64,000 nt of DNA. Source: Larimichthys crocea. Taxonomy: Eukaryota > Chordata > Actinopteri > Sciaenidae. A program made the position numbers and the translations under genes. The notes under the pieces were generated by a model that made no database searches, was not told the origin of the DNA, and saw only the letters and a program-made list of their open reading frames with translations. The stretch spans positions 14,729,157 through 14,793,156 of the forward strand of contig NC_040018.1 in NCBI RefSeq assembly GCF_000972845.2. Direction: 5' to 3'. Numbering within the stretch: position 1 is the stretch's first letter; the number at the start of each line of letters is the position of its first letter. Shown here in pieces: positions 13,461 through 32,464 of this stretch.

Positions 13461-14650
13461 ACAATAACGAGCCTCAGCTTAAGTTACAGCGACTTGCACA
13501 ACTATTACATGACTAGGAGGTTCCCAAACCTCAAAAACCACTAAGACTCAACATTTCTGTGTCGTCAGGATAAACAAAAAAAAAAAAAACTTCACAGAGG
13601 ATGAACGCCTGTTGAGGAGGTTACTTTAAAAGAGAGAAAACACTTTTAGTGTCCACACATGATGACTTCTTTAGCTTTTTAAACTGAACTGAGCAGTGAC
13701 CCAGTTTCAGTAGTAGAGTCCCTGTGACACAGTGTCATCCAAAGGCAATAACTGAGGAATGATTTTTTTTAAAACTTGATAGGTAAAGATGTGTTTTAAG
13801 CAGATACTCCATCTGCTCGCCATTGCTGCTGTGTAATCATGTTGTTGATGGCAGCAGTAAGCCACACTGGGAATACAATGAAGTATAATGGGATGCCATT
13901 TTTAATTGGCTTGCTCTTGCTCTTCTCACATGATGTGAATTCATGTGACACATCACATGCAAAGAAGTCGGGTCATATTTTTGCATCATGCAGTTTCCTC
14001 TTCGCATTAGTCAAATCGGATATTATTAAAGTGAATTATACTTAGCCATTATGCAGCAATGCTCGAGCGGCTTTCATATGAGAGTCAAATCTGAGTAATA
14101 ATCCCCATTTACTGAAAGAAACACTGTCTCTAACATGCATCAAAACTAAGTTATGTGAAAGAACCTTTTGCAAATGTAAAAAGAGTGCATGAGGAGACTG
14201 GGGTCTTGTTGGTACTTTGCATATGTTTGATACAGCTGACTCGCATTCATCAGGTGAACAGTTTAGTTAGTTAAAGCGCATGAGAATAAATGTCATCAAA
14301 ACAGGACACGAGTGTCAAAAGGTTGTCACACATTGTGTACAACTCACTAATGCGTCGTCAGTCGATACATGCTCTTTAGACATACAAATGAGTGAAGATC
14401 TTAATATCAAGTTGTCCATTTAATAAAATATATTTGCAAGCAAAATACACGGACATTTCTGTTAGCATTCAGGTGTTTCTCAGCTAATTGATAAAACAAT
14501 TCAAGCCATCATTTTTTTTTTCCTTTTTAAATGCTAAGTGTACCACTAACGTGTCAAATTCTCAGCCAAACCAGACTGATTTTAAATATCCAAGATCGAG
14601 ATTATTACAGCTGCATAAACCTAAAACATCAGTCTCAATGTCTACTTTTC

Positions 14651-14656
14651 TTTATT
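14651..14656 (-). terminator. ctcf: Polyadenylation signal AATAAA for ctcf
   Basis: TTTATT on plus reads AATAAA on minus, about 1 kb downstream of the ctcf stop. It is the first canonical hexamer I see in a suitable place and implies a 3' UTR of about 1 kb (14640-15658). Confidence 0.5.
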
Positions 14657-15658
14657 GGTTGTACAGTCATACATCCGGTCTCGTCCGCCACACTTATTAA
14701 AATATCATTCAAGCTGCTACGTAGCATTGCCAAATGGTACAAAAAAAAAAAAGAAAACATCAACCCAAAGTGGAATGGCTATGCATGGGAGCAAAAAACA
14801 TCCTTTCCTTTAACATATCAGTGACAATGTTTAGTACATACACATCATCTAGGTGTTACAGTAGCAAGAAAAGAGCATAAAATAAGCAAGTCTATTACGC
14901 TTTGAAAAACAGGCTTAAAAAGGGGATTTACTAACCACAGAAGAAGAAACCAAAAAATAAAAATATTCAAAATATTATTTTTTTTTAAATCTTGAAGTGG
15001 CTGTGATTAATGGCAGTATCCCCTCCCAGAAAGTGGCCCCTTTGTTTCTTGTGATTTTCCAACATTTTGCCTGCTGTAGCAGTTTTCTGTCCAAACTGAG
15101 AGGTACGTGGCACTCTTCAGTGAGGAGATCACTGATTGGAAAGAAAGACGTTCCCTACCATTAACCTACAAATGTAAAGCAACGACACACGGCTGTATAA
15201 CAAGTAAAACATAACTTGAAAAAGAAGAGATGAAGAACCCAGATCCTTTATAAAAAAAAAAGGAAAAAAAATTTCATGCAGTTTTGATTTAGCAGAGTCG
15301 TTCATCATGTTAAAAACATATTTGGAGGATTAGCCAGAAGATATTTAGTCATGTAATAATGTAGCGTAGCTGCTTTCTACCACATAACTGGGCTACAAGA
15401 CACCAAACACACTGAGAAGGTTTAAGATACTGCTGTCAATTACAGCCACCCCAAACTCCAATGTACTGAAATGTCATTTTTGGTAGGCAAAACCTTATTA
15501 AAAATCTTTTTCATCCAAGTCTTTATCAGTACATGATTAAAAAGGCAAATCTTAAATTACAGTGATATTTGTTTCTTTTTTTAGGATGCACCCCTATATT
15601 CCAACAATTAAAAATGAAGATGTGATGTGTGTGATTACAGCTTCCACCGTCACATCCA

Positions 15659-19450
<3,792 letters not shown>

Positions 19451-20129
19451 GGTGATGGGCAAACAAACACCCTTAATAGAGAAGACGGTTATCAAAAACT
19501 GATAAGATTTATCGTTTTGAAAAACAGAAATACATGAATGATGATCTGTACACACAGGAACCCGTTTAATTAAAATTCAGAATCACGTGGCTCGTTAAAA
19601 CTAAATTGAGACTGAAGTATATTTACCCTTTCTAGTATCACTTGGCAAGAGAACTAGACTTAAAACCACAATTATTCGACCAATTAATGAAAAAAGAAGA
19701 AGAAACACATGTAGCAGTGATTCCACTCTACCAGGTTTACCCCTAAAGCTCCAACCAATTAATTAATTTCTAAATCTTGCAGGTTTTCCACATTTACCCA
19801 TGTGGTATCAGGCCACATGAATTTGTTTTCCCCCTCCGGACGTTTGGGACACTCTCTCAAACAGCAATGTGAATTCCCAGAGACGGTGTTGTGGGCAACG
19901 CACGGACCATCTTCTATTTGAAGTTACTATCCAGCGTAACGAGGACAGTTTGTCTAAATGTTACAAACTCAAACAAGGGGTGGTTGTACTAGCAGCAGTG
20001 GATATTTTAAAAACAGTTTGTCATTTTGATGACCTGAACCTTTGCCAGTTCAAATTACAAAAAAAGGGCTAGTGGTTAGTGTAATTTAATTAATTACGTC
20101 AGCATTGCTTACAATTAGTGTTTCCGTTC

Positions 20130-20136
<7 letters not shown>

Positions 20137-20168
<32 letters not shown>

Positions 20169-20177
20169 AGAGAGAGA
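20137..20177 (+). repeat. Poly-A run followed by (GA)n
   Basis: About 29 consecutive A residues are followed by GAGAGAGAGAGA in ctcf intron 1. It could be the tail of an old retroelement or a simple repeat; no element body was recognised upstream. Confidence 0.8.
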
Positions 20178-21136
20178 CAACTCAGCTACAAGTTCTTGCA
20201 ATGTGAGCTGTTGAATATTTACCTGTGCACATATTTGGGAGCTTCAAACAGGTGACTGCTAGTTGTACTGATGAATAGTTAATTGTATTTGATCTGTTGC
20301 GTACCATATGGAGACTTGTTTACCACAGGGAGCATTATAATCTGCCTTATAATGCACTAAGATGAATATACACCACGTGTACAATGACCTTTAGATCGAG
20401 TTTTATGTAAAAATATCCCACAAAACAAGTAGAAAGCTCACTGAAGTAAAGTAGATTATGGGACATATGGAGCACTTTGTAAACTTGTGTACAAGTCAAG
20501 AGAACAATATGTTGGGACGAAGTTATCTCGCAGTGTGTTAGTGCAGTACAAGTGAGATAAACTTCAGAAAAATGTTTGATCTGTGTTAATCAGACACTGA
20601 TGAGCTGCGTCTGTTTGTCTTTACATGAGTCACACGATCAATCAATCAATGATTCAGTCACTCGCTCGCCTGCTTCAACGAGGCTAACTTTATAATATGA
20701 CATATAATATAATTACTAGTTCACGGCCCGTCGGTCTAACAGTGATCCATTGTTAAAAACGGGACAAACTACTTAACATCAACTCGTGTTAGTTGGTTAG
20801 TTAACTCGGGAGGCGCGAGTACGTCTGAAAACAGGAAACAAAGGGCACGATAAGATGGACGACAGGCCTGAACTAACTTAAAACAGAAATACTCATAAAC
20901 ACAACCATCCCTGTGCAGATACCGCAAAATATCAGCCAGAAAGCACCAAAACGCTCAACTGAGACCGGGAGTTACAGTTTATAGACGGATTTAGTGCATT
21001 TTGGACAACGATAGAGGGAGACAAACACCCCCCGCCAGCCGCCTGGCCGGTAAGCCCTACCGTGACACCTAGAGGCCGGCGACGGCTCCTACAAAAACGT
21101 TTCCGTGTTTGGAGGTAAAGTACCGGCTTCACTTAC

Positions 21137-21290
21137 TCCCGGCTGCTTCTTCCCCTCGTTATATTCACTTGGAGGCTCAGCGTGTGCGGTGGCTCTGCTC
21201 AGTCCCGCTGTGACCGTCCGGACGTGTTGAGCGCCGGACTAACAATTTTCTCCCGCTTTAGAAGACTGGGCCTAACACAAAATGGCGGCC
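21137..21290 (-). other. ctcf: Probable noncoding first exon of ctcf
   Basis: A consensus GTAAGT donor on the minus strand lies at 21136-21131, downstream of a CpG-rich stretch and upstream of the coding exon at 19450. This fits a 5' UTR exon whose TSS is near the YY1 site. The 5' boundary is approximate. Confidence 0.6.
21278..21290 (+). promoter_or_regulatory. YY1-type site
   Basis: CAAAATGGCGGCC matches the YY1 consensus AAnATGGCGGC, a motif typical of positions at or just downstream of housekeeping-gene start sites. It lies at the presumed ctcf TSS. Confidence 0.6.
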
Positions 21291-21399
21291 CATAAGAGCT
21301 AACGCGGCTGCGCAGACACAGCGCCCGAGGGAGTGAAGGGGCGTGGCCGGGCTGAGGCTGCGCGTGATGGGCGCCAGATTTGAATCCAGCCGTGGGCGT

Positions 21400-23280
21400 G
21401 GCGTCCGGAACCATGACGACGATTATCGATACGACCGAGAGGTTATTAATTATAATCTCAAAAAGAGAGTTACAGCTAGTTTTTGTCCAAGAGTGACTAG
21501 CAGGCGCACAACAACCTCTAGTCGATGTCACAAGTGTTGTTTGTGAATGAAAGCAGTTCATAGAGTCAGTCACAGGGTGGCGGTATGACCGTTGTAGGTG
21601 TAGGGCGGGCCTCACAACCACACAGATAGTCGTGAGTGTGTGCCACCCTCAAGGGGTTTCATCTAGTCGTGCCACAGTGTGGATTTTTACATCTAAACAA
21701 TAAGCCATATTAGTGATAGTGGGTTTTTAGTCTTTATTTAATATGACAGGAAAGAGGACAGAGAGAGAGAGAGAGAGCAGGGGACTCCACCAACCAGCAT
21801 TTAAAAATCATCACCACGACCAGTTAAAACTGCTGCGAGGTAGGGCTGCTGTGCCCCATATTAATCCCCTGATCTGTGTAGTGTTTTACAGGTTTTCTAT
21901 GGCGCTTCCTGACCCCCAATTTGCATGTTAACACAGTAAAATGTTTATATTTGGAATATGCAACATTACAAGGAAATGTATCGCCACAGTATGTACAAAG
22001 ACTCATGTACATACATACACAAATACATACACCACAACATAACCACAAAAAAAGACATTCAGTGCAGCACATTTTTCCGCCCATAGCTCTCCACACTATT
22101 TGTTTATTTGAGAGATGCTACAAAACTCCTGCCATAGTGTGCCCGTATCAGAAGTAGCACTGAACATAAACTACAACATCCTTGATTCAAGTCTGGCCAG
22201 AGTGAGTTTGTTCAGTGAAACTCCTCAAGTAAAACTGTAAAACTGTATCTCTTGTCATCTTGGTCTACAACAAAAACAAAATTCACAATGATACGCAAGC
22301 ACATTTACAGGCATAGGCTTTGCCAAAAAACTGTGCCACCAGTGTGATTCCACTTGAGAAACTTTAATTTTACTTGTAAATTATAACCTACTGTAGGTCT
22401 ATTACATCTACACCCTCACACTAAAATAGCTGATGTCATATTATTCCACATGGAAAATCTGACATGGGTTCGTAAGAGGAAAACAAGTTATTTCTGGGTC
22501 GTTATGTTAGGGCTGAGAGACCGCGTAAAGAGGAAGCAAACAGACAAATATGTAAATACTTAGAAAACAAGTATTTACATATTTCCCCACTGAGGAAATT
22601 GCGTGAGTTTGGCTAGTTTATCAAAATCAATGTTGAATAAATGTTTTTCTATGAGGACAGTGTAAATGATACATTTCAATCAGAGTGTTTCAAACTAGGA
22701 ATAAAAGAAAATGTTTACACCAGGCAAAATCTGAATATTGTTTATCGAAACCAGGAAACACAATTCCTGTGAAACTTGCTGCACATGCCCTCAGGGAAAT
22801 CAGAGTGGTTATTATTAAGGTACATAGAAATTGGTGCTTGTGGGCATGTGCTTCTGTCTTATTTTATGGTTTCTGAGCAAGTCTTACAGCTCATTATTAA
22901 GATCTCTAACAACCCTCTCAGGACTATTTAAGACAGACTCCCCTCATATTGTTGAGACATCTCATTCTGACATTTACAAGAATAATGTGTAATTGTTCAC
23001 TCTATTAGTGATAAATGTCTACCAGATCAGCTAATCAATTACAGCATTTCAGAGCATCTTTTCCGCATATAAAATAAATTATTAATTTGTTACATAACCA
23101 ACAGAACATTTTGTTCATTTCACCTATTTCCGTTGCTCTATATTCATATTTATGCACCTGTCACAGGCTAGGATGCATGGATGAAACAAATGTGAGTGTG
23201 GTCACTTTATTCCTCTCTCAATCTGTCTCTGCTTCTTCTTATTTTATCACCATTTTTTTCTCATGGTTCTCCTCTTGGAG
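21400..23280. other. Intergenic between ctcf and carmil2 fragment; no LRR exons seen
   Basis: The region is AT rich, with a (GA)n run at 21761-21778 and a perfect hairpin at 22546-22584. I saw no ORF resembling the CARMIL PH or leucine-rich-repeat regions, although those should lie 5' of the exon at 23293 in an intact gene. Confidence 0.6.
22546..22584. repeat. Perfect 16-bp inverted repeat with 7-nt loop
   Basis: AAATATGTAAATACTT at 22546-22561 is followed by a seven-base loop and its exact reverse complement at 22569-22584. No poly-T tail or gene context suggests a terminator. Confidence 0.85.
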
Positions 23281-23289
23281 GGGAGGGGG

Positions 23290-26200
23290 CAGAGAAAGGC
23301 GAGGCTCTGTTGTCAAATCTGTCAGTCTAGCCATCCTGGTCCCTCCCACCACAGTGGAGGCATTACATACTGCTGGTGCTCGTGCTCTTAGCAACCGTGC
23401 CTCAGCAACAGAGCCACGGCAACAGAGCTCCACGGCAACAGCGTGCCGTGTCTCCCCAATGGAGCTTCCATTGGGCGGACCAGCGCTCAGGCACTACACC
23501 CAGAGCAGACCGAGACCTCACCGACAAAAACTGAACTACCGTCCCAGCAGACCGCAGGTATTGTGAAGGAGGATCAGAGAGGTTTTTGTAAAAATGGAGT
23601 GTGAGGGAAAGGTGGTGTGTGTGTGTGTGTGTGTGTGTGTGAGGAGAGAAAATGGAAGGGAGGGAAAGAGGAGAGATGTAATAGGGTACAGAGGGGAGAG
23701 GCAGGGGGAAGGGAAGGACGGAGGGGGGAGTGCTGTAAAAGATGCCTGGTCCCTGCTTGAATAAGGCAGTCCCATTGTACCGGTCACCGGCTGCTTGAAG
23801 AACCCACACTTGGTATTTGACTGAATGTCTTCCGTGCTCTCTCTGGAAAAAGCTAGTGGCGTTTTTCATTTTTTCATGGGGTTGTGTCAAAAGAGTGTGT
23901 GTGATCATCTCCATTTTCCACTGAGCTGATCATGTTGTCACAGAGCTGTTAGGCTGTAGACATATAGTCACTCCCTTGGAGCCAATGGCCAGGGAGACAA
24001 AATTCAAGCAATTCCCCTGACAGGATATCATGTAACGGTGACTTCTGCTAAATTTGTGCTCTGCAGTCAACCTTCTGGCTTTGATTGCTACTTGTGGGCA
24101 CAGATGTTAATATGATCACGATGATGCAACACTGTATAGCTGCATTTTCAATATCAGATTACCTACATTGGCAAAATGAGTTATCCTGCTTTCATTCTGC
24201 ATGTAAAAACCAGTGACGCCCCCCTATTGTACGTTACTGAGCAACTGACTCCCAGGAGGCTGGTTTGTAGCATGACTGGATGAGAGATTCAAACTAAAAT
24301 ACACCTATAGAGGCAGAGAGTGAAACACTAGTGCCAGAGTGTGTGGGTTTTTCAGAGGTTATAGTTATGTAATGTAAAGTTTCATATGATGCAAGTTGCT
24401 CTTCAACATTTGTTTGATCTTTGCTGTAAAATGTCTTTTCTGTATGTGTGTGATAATTAGGAGACAATAATTGAGAGTGAGAATGAAGTCCTTGAGTTCA
24501 TGGGGCGGGTGGATGAAGGAGTTGAAGAGTTCTTTACTAAGAGAGTGCTTCCTACTGAAACACTGTGAGTATCACCAGCTGCCACATTGGCATCATTCAT
24601 AGTTAATTGATATTTCAACTGATCGAAGCCTTGAATGTCTACATTGATGTGGTATTATGATCATTTATATAGGAAAAAGCAAGATGAGGAATCTATCACA
24701 GTACACGAAGTGGCCCCTGCCAGCTCTGTCCCTTGTCCACCCCCGACAAAAACACTCAGGAGGAAGCTTGGTGATTTCTTTACACTCAAAAAGAGACGCG
24801 GTCTGAAGTCAGAAACATGCCAAGAGGGGCGTCCCAAAAAGGCCTCCATCGCTGATTTCATCCGCCCGCTCAGGGAAGTCGCCAGAGCAGAGAAAGAAAA
24901 AGATAAGGATCGAGTAAAGGAACGTGACAGGGAAAATGAAAAGGAGAAAGCGAAAGAGCCTCCCAGTGCTGTTACTGGAGAGTCGGCTGTTCAGGAGACA
25001 CCTGTTTCTGGTGCTCCACCGCTGAGGGGTGAAGCGGTGCCTCCCCGCCGAGCTCTCAGAGAGGGGAAGTCCCAGTCTCTCATTTTGCTGTCTGGATCAG
25101 CCTCAGCAGGGACTACTAATGCGAGAAACACTGCAAAGGTGAGTGTCAGTAGAGTTTAAGTCATATATATATATATATATATATATATAGTTCAGTTTTA
25201 AAAGCACTCATCACTCTGCTGTTGTTGATTTCAGAAACAATTCGAAGGCCAACATAGCTTTGAACAGAAACTCCATCTCATGCTTCAACGTATTGGGGTT
25301 TCCAAAGCTCAGCCAGGAGAGACGCAAGTGTGTAAATGTGGATGTCTGAATTTAGATATGTTTACTGTGGGGGTCTTTAAATATGTTTAAATACCTGCTT
25401 TATTCTTGTAGAATCAGGAGGGAGAGATGAAAAAAGCTGAATCTGAAGGTATGTTTAAGATCAAACTTCCTTGGTCCAGTTTATTGTTAATGACGTAAAA
25501 ATAATCTTAACACTTGAGGGATGTGTAAAAGGAAAAACTTTTTAATAAGGATCAGTTAGCTGTTAAAAGGATTTGATATCTTTGTGCTGATTCTACTGTT
25601 CTCGATCCATTATAGGATAGTTAATTAAGTCCTCTGATAAAATAAGATGGAAATGATCTTTGTGCCTCAGGTACTATCATTGACAGCAAACCTGAGCCAC
25701 CACCTACTTTCACAAAACCTCGAACGATGTCTGCGTCGTCAGGTAAAAAAAACAAACATACACCCACACAAACACAGATTCACTCACTCACGTATGATAA
25801 GCCGAATAATTAGCACTTTATTATTTTTTTTTTAGATACAAGGCATCAAATTCGCCCAAGTGTGTCAGCACACGAGGCAGCTGGGAAACCCGCTTTGCTT
25901 CCAAAGCCAGTTCTCAAGCCAGGTCTACCCCTGACAACATCTGGCCGCAACACACCTGAGAACGAGCTAGCCCAAATACAGGAAGGGGAGACAAACACGG
26001 CCACTAAACTGAGTCCAACTGCAGCTCCGTCTACCCCTGCTGCTCCTGCCCTCACTGCTACCACAACTCCTACTGCACTGACAATCTCAAACTCAGTCCC
26101 TGACGCAACCAATTTTACGATTTCCCCCTCAAGTACTGTACCGCCCTCTGACACAGATATATGCACCGACTCTGTTAACGCTACCGAAGCAGCTACAACA

Positions 26201-27599
26201 CCCACAAATGTTACAGAGCTCGACATCAAACCCTCTGTCCTTAAAGCTAATGCTGATACTGCTGAACTACCCACCCTACCCATCCTTACAAGCACCACTA
26301 CACCCACAGAGCCCTCCACCACTGTCACAGCCCCTCCCACTTCCTCTGAGTCCATCACTCCAAGCCTCTCTGTCACTTCCAACTCCACAACAATAACTAC
26401 GCCTTCCATTACCACCTCAGAAACTGTTTCTACTCCCAACAATGAAAGCCTGGCTTCCACCACTTCAACAAATCTGTCAACTAAATCGACTTTTCCAGAG
26501 CCAAATTGTATTCTCTCAGTTGATGCTACTCCTGCTGCTGGTGCTGGTGATGCAGCTATCTCTATCACCACCACAGCTTCTTTTCCCTCTGCCAACATAT
26601 CAGATATGTCTACTACTACTACTACCAGTTCAGCTACTGAAGCTAGTGATGATTCCACTCCAGTCTCTTCTGCTAGCTCTGTAAGTTTAGTTTCATCCGT
26701 CATTAAAACAGCATCCCCACCCCCTAACTCAACTGATCCCATTACACCTGACACTGCCATTACATCTTCCTCCTCCCTGGCCTCTTCTGCCCTTCCTCCC
26801 ACCACTTCCACCTCTTCCACCACAAGCCCAAGATCCACTGACCACATGGACTCTAGCTCTACTTCTACCATTACTCACCCCACCACCCAGAGCCCTGCTG
26901 ACATCTCTGCTCCCTCCACCTCCTCCAGTGAAACAAACCCTACAGACACCACTACAACCACCAGCAGTTTGAACAGAGCAGATACCACTTCCACTCCCAG
27001 TTCAGCAGCTGCAGCTGCAATTAGCTCTCCACTCCTGACTGACTCAGACCAACCTTACACTGACAACATCAGCACTACTATCTCTGACCTGCCTACTACT
27101 GATAACTCAAGTGCTACTACTCACCATTTGACAAGTCCAGCACCCTCTAATGAGGGTGCAGGCCAAGATAGTGATTTACAGGCATCTCCTGAGGAAAGAT
27201 CCAGCGTAGAGCCTACAGGTACATTTAAAGTTCTGTTAGTATATAATGTATGTTTGCATGTATGCATGTATTTGTGATTATTGTGATTTCTCTTTCTCAG
27301 CATCAGATAAGGAGCGTGAGATGGTTCAAAAGAGCGAGAAAGCTGCGATGGATGAGAGTAAGAAAGTTGCCATTGGTGGGAAGGAGAGTGAGAATGAAAA
27401 GGATAAACCAGCTCTGGTCAACAGCGAAGTGATAAGTAAAGAAATGCAAGAAGAAAGTGTGAAACCTGAAGAGGATGCAGTGAAAACAGAAGTGGAAAAG
27501 GCTGAGCCTGCATCAGGGAGAGATTGTGAGCTGTCTCGCGATGAGGGGGTGATAGACGGTCAAAAACAAGAAGAAACCAAGTCAGCGGGTGAGAAGTAA
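23290..27599 (+). CDS. carmil2: CARMIL2-like capping-protein regulator, C-terminal part only
   Basis: CARMIL proteins bind and uncap actin capping protein at membranes. Exons: about 23293-23557, 24461-24564, 24673-25138, 25235-25327, 25412-25448, 25671-25742, 25836-27218, 27301-27599. Phases agree and encode about 905 aa to the TAA at 27597. The first exon carries the CPI motif (LRHYTQSRPRP at 23486; consensus LxHxTxxRPK/R). The second carries the CARMIL-specific CSI motif (GRVDEGVEEFFTKR). The third has LRRKLGDFFTLKKRR and ASIADFIRPL, both family blocks. The seventh exon is a 461-codon Ser/Thr-rich, low-complexity stretch. The final exon is Lys/Glu rich. The PH and leucine-rich-repeat half, about 900 aa in the family, is absent upstream. 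Position beside ctcf favours CARMIL2; the start codon is unknown (an in-frame ATG lies at 23177). Confidence 0.82.
23614..23641 (+). repeat. (GT)n microsatellite
   Basis: About 14 GT units in the carmil2 intron after the CPI exon. Confidence 0.9.
25163..25189 (+). repeat. (AT)n microsatellite
   Basis: About 13 AT units just downstream of the donor of the third carmil2 exon. Confidence 0.9.
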
Positions 27600-28480
27600 T
27601 TCAAAATTTAAGAAATTGCTAAACACGGGACCAACTACTGTGACAGGGGCAGGAGAGGCCACAGTAAAGGGTGAAATGGGGGCAGAGGGGGGCAGATGAT
27701 CCATGGCACTTCCTACAGGGACCACCACATTACAGCAGCACACCACAAAAGGTGGGCCACTGGACCAAAGAACTGAGTTCCCCTTGGTGTGATGTAATCA
27801 ACAAATCCAGCAGTGTCTTTGTCCTTTTTTAACTTATGTTTGAATTTCTGCATTGCACGTATGATTATGTACCATAAGACAACTACTGTGGTAAAATACA
27901 CCATGTTTACAATAGATGGATAAGAGACATAGTTATGACTATTAAATGGAATATTGAATTGACCAAGTCTGAGTACATTATTTCTAACAATTTGTGAGAA
28001 GGAAACCAGAAGTCTGGATATATAAATGCTAGCTTTTTCTGGAGCTCATGGGCTTCCTTAATTGCCATTGCAGTAGTTCACTTGTTAACAGCTGTTGTTG
28101 CCAGACTGAAATAGCCTGATAACAAAATCCACACGCTGAGGAAGACTGTGACTCTGGGATGTGTTGCTGAAAGCGCCAGTAAAAATAAGCAGACCTTGAG
28201 TTAAAGGTTTGTTTGAAGCTTTCTGGGTATATATTTATTTATCACATAAGGGACTATATAATATGAAACGTAAATTTCATGATATATACATATATATAGT
28301 ATATTATCCTTATTATACCCATTTCTTCATGAGGTAAAGCCAGTTTGAAGCTCTTCATACTTGACAAAAGAAATGCTATAATAAAGAGAACTGTTTCAGG
28401 TCCTTTATTAACACAGTGAAACAATATTTTCCAGTTTATTCTGTATGTACATGCAGTAAAAAGCGGTCCACTGATCATCC
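27600..28480. other. carmil2 3' UTR and short intergenic spacer
   Basis: No coding ORF is recognisable. A plus-strand ATTAAA near 27940 is a possible poly(A) signal for carmil2. The spacer to the nudt21 start codon is only about 1.1 kb. Confidence 0.45.
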
Positions 28481-28687
28481 AGACCAGCAGCGGTCGCTGT
28501 CGGAGACCTCGCCTAAAATAAATCGCACCCGGAAGAGGAGGACCGAGGGGGAAACGACGGTAGAGAAATTGTTGTGGATCGTCCACAGAGTTTCTTTTGC
28601 AATTTAGCTAATCCAGCGAGTTTCAAACCGACCACCACCTGAGACACATCTGTAGGAGGACTCAGCCTCGTCGTGCACTCGGTAGAG
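28480..28687 (+). promoter_or_regulatory. nudt21: nudt21 promoter and 5' UTR
   Basis: This short CpG-richer block lies immediately upstream of the nudt21 ATG, between AT-rich flanks. No TATA box is evident, as expected for a housekeeping gene. Confidence 0.5.
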
Positions 28688-31423
<2,736 letters not shown>

Positions 31424-31790
31424 CTTGAGTGAACAGAAGTACGTCTGGCTGTCTCTGTGAGTGCAGTCCTGTCTGAGTGAAGATGAGAGACTGTGGTGAA
31501 AAAAAGAAAAGTCTCATCTTAAGCTCGACTTTCACAAAACAAAAGTTTGTCATGTCAGGTATATTGACAGTTCACAGGGGTGTTTATAATGTCAGAAGAA
31601 AAAGGAAATGTCATGTGTCTGTTTTTTTTAATCTTGAGAATGCTAGTTTTTGTAGTTTACAACCTGTATTCCAGTGTGATGAAAATCTGGTTTTATGTCC
31701 TCTCAGAGAAGGCCAATGTTTGATTAAACAAACTACATCATTGAGTTTCCTGTTGTTTTAACCTGTAACAATGCTGTTTTTTTTCTTTTT

Positions 31791-31796
31791 AATAAA
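31791..31796 (+). terminator. nudt21: Polyadenylation signal AATAAA for nudt21
   Basis: A canonical hexamer preceded by a T-rich run lies about 370 bp after the nudt21 stop, implying a short 3' UTR. Confidence 0.65.
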
Positions 31797-32108
31797 GCAG
31801 TCCTTTGAGTATGTTTTTATAAAGACAAAAGAGCAAATGAGTGGCTGATATTTAAGTGATTTTTAATTATTTTCTTCAGTTTACCTATCACTTAATTCAA
31901 GACTGAGATGAAGTCACGATTGTATTCAATTGTTAAACAGTCACAACAGAAACTACTAATGTTAAATGCTGCTGTTTTTATGGTCACTTGTTTTATTTCT
32001 TGTACATTTGCCCAAAGAATGGCACATAGTTGCAGACAGATGGTGATCAGATATCCAGTGTAAAAGCAACAGCGTGAATCACTACCAAGGGGTTGAAATA
32101 ATTAAAAA

Positions 32109-32194
32109 TTCATAGATTAGCCTGTACTTTTTACACATTGGACACAAAAACTTCATAGATTAGCCTGTACTTTTTACACATTGGACACAAAAAC
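32109..32194 (+). repeat. Exact 43-bp tandem duplication
   Basis: The unit beginning TTCATAGATTAGCCTG at 32109 is repeated without change from 32152. Both copies end in GGACACAAAAAC. Confidence 0.95.
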
Positions 32195-32464
32195 TAGTCA
32201 AGTACAATGATAGTGTGACTTTGCCCTGAAGTTTACCTCATAGGCAGCCAAGTAATGCCCCAATAAGCTTCATCGGTCTAGTCCTGGTTTAGGATAAATA
32301 TGTGCTGTGTAGTACTGTTTCAAAGATATTTAAACTTAAACGGCGCTGACCAAAGACCATTTGCACTCTTGAACTTAAATTTAAAAATACTTGAATAAAT
32401 CAAATAGGCCATCTGTAACGTCACTTACCTGTCAATCAAGTGTATTATGTGTAACTTTAGGCCT

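Larger units (their letters stand above)
8448..14640. other. Intergenic / upstream ripor1 region without a recognised coding gene
   Basis: About 6 kb with only short, unrelated ORFs. Two CpG-richer stretches stand out (about 10660-11300 and 12900-13460). They are the likely places for noncoding first exons and promoters of ripor1, which is transcribed leftwards. A partial SINE copy lies at 11725-11925 and another repeat fragment near 12497-12560. The region from 13560 to 14640 is AT rich and featureless to the eye. Confidence 0.5.
21000..21400 (-). promoter_or_regulatory. ctcf: CpG-rich ctcf promoter
   Basis: This is the strongest CpG cluster near the ctcf 5' end (many CG dinucleotides, GGCCGG and CCGCC motifs). 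Flanks on both sides are AT rich. It lies between ctcf (-) and carmil2 (+). Confidence 0.65.

Noticed and set aside
23087..23290. N-terminal extension of the CPI exon with a hydrophobic stretch
   Set aside because: The hydrophobic run is the translation of a polypyrimidine tract before an acceptor, so it is more likely intron; kept only as a possible alternative start.
25846..26871. 341-aa minus-strand ORF (Val/Glu rich)
   Set aside because: It is the antisense shadow of the Ser/Thr-rich carmil2 exon; the plus strand has the phase-matched splice sites.
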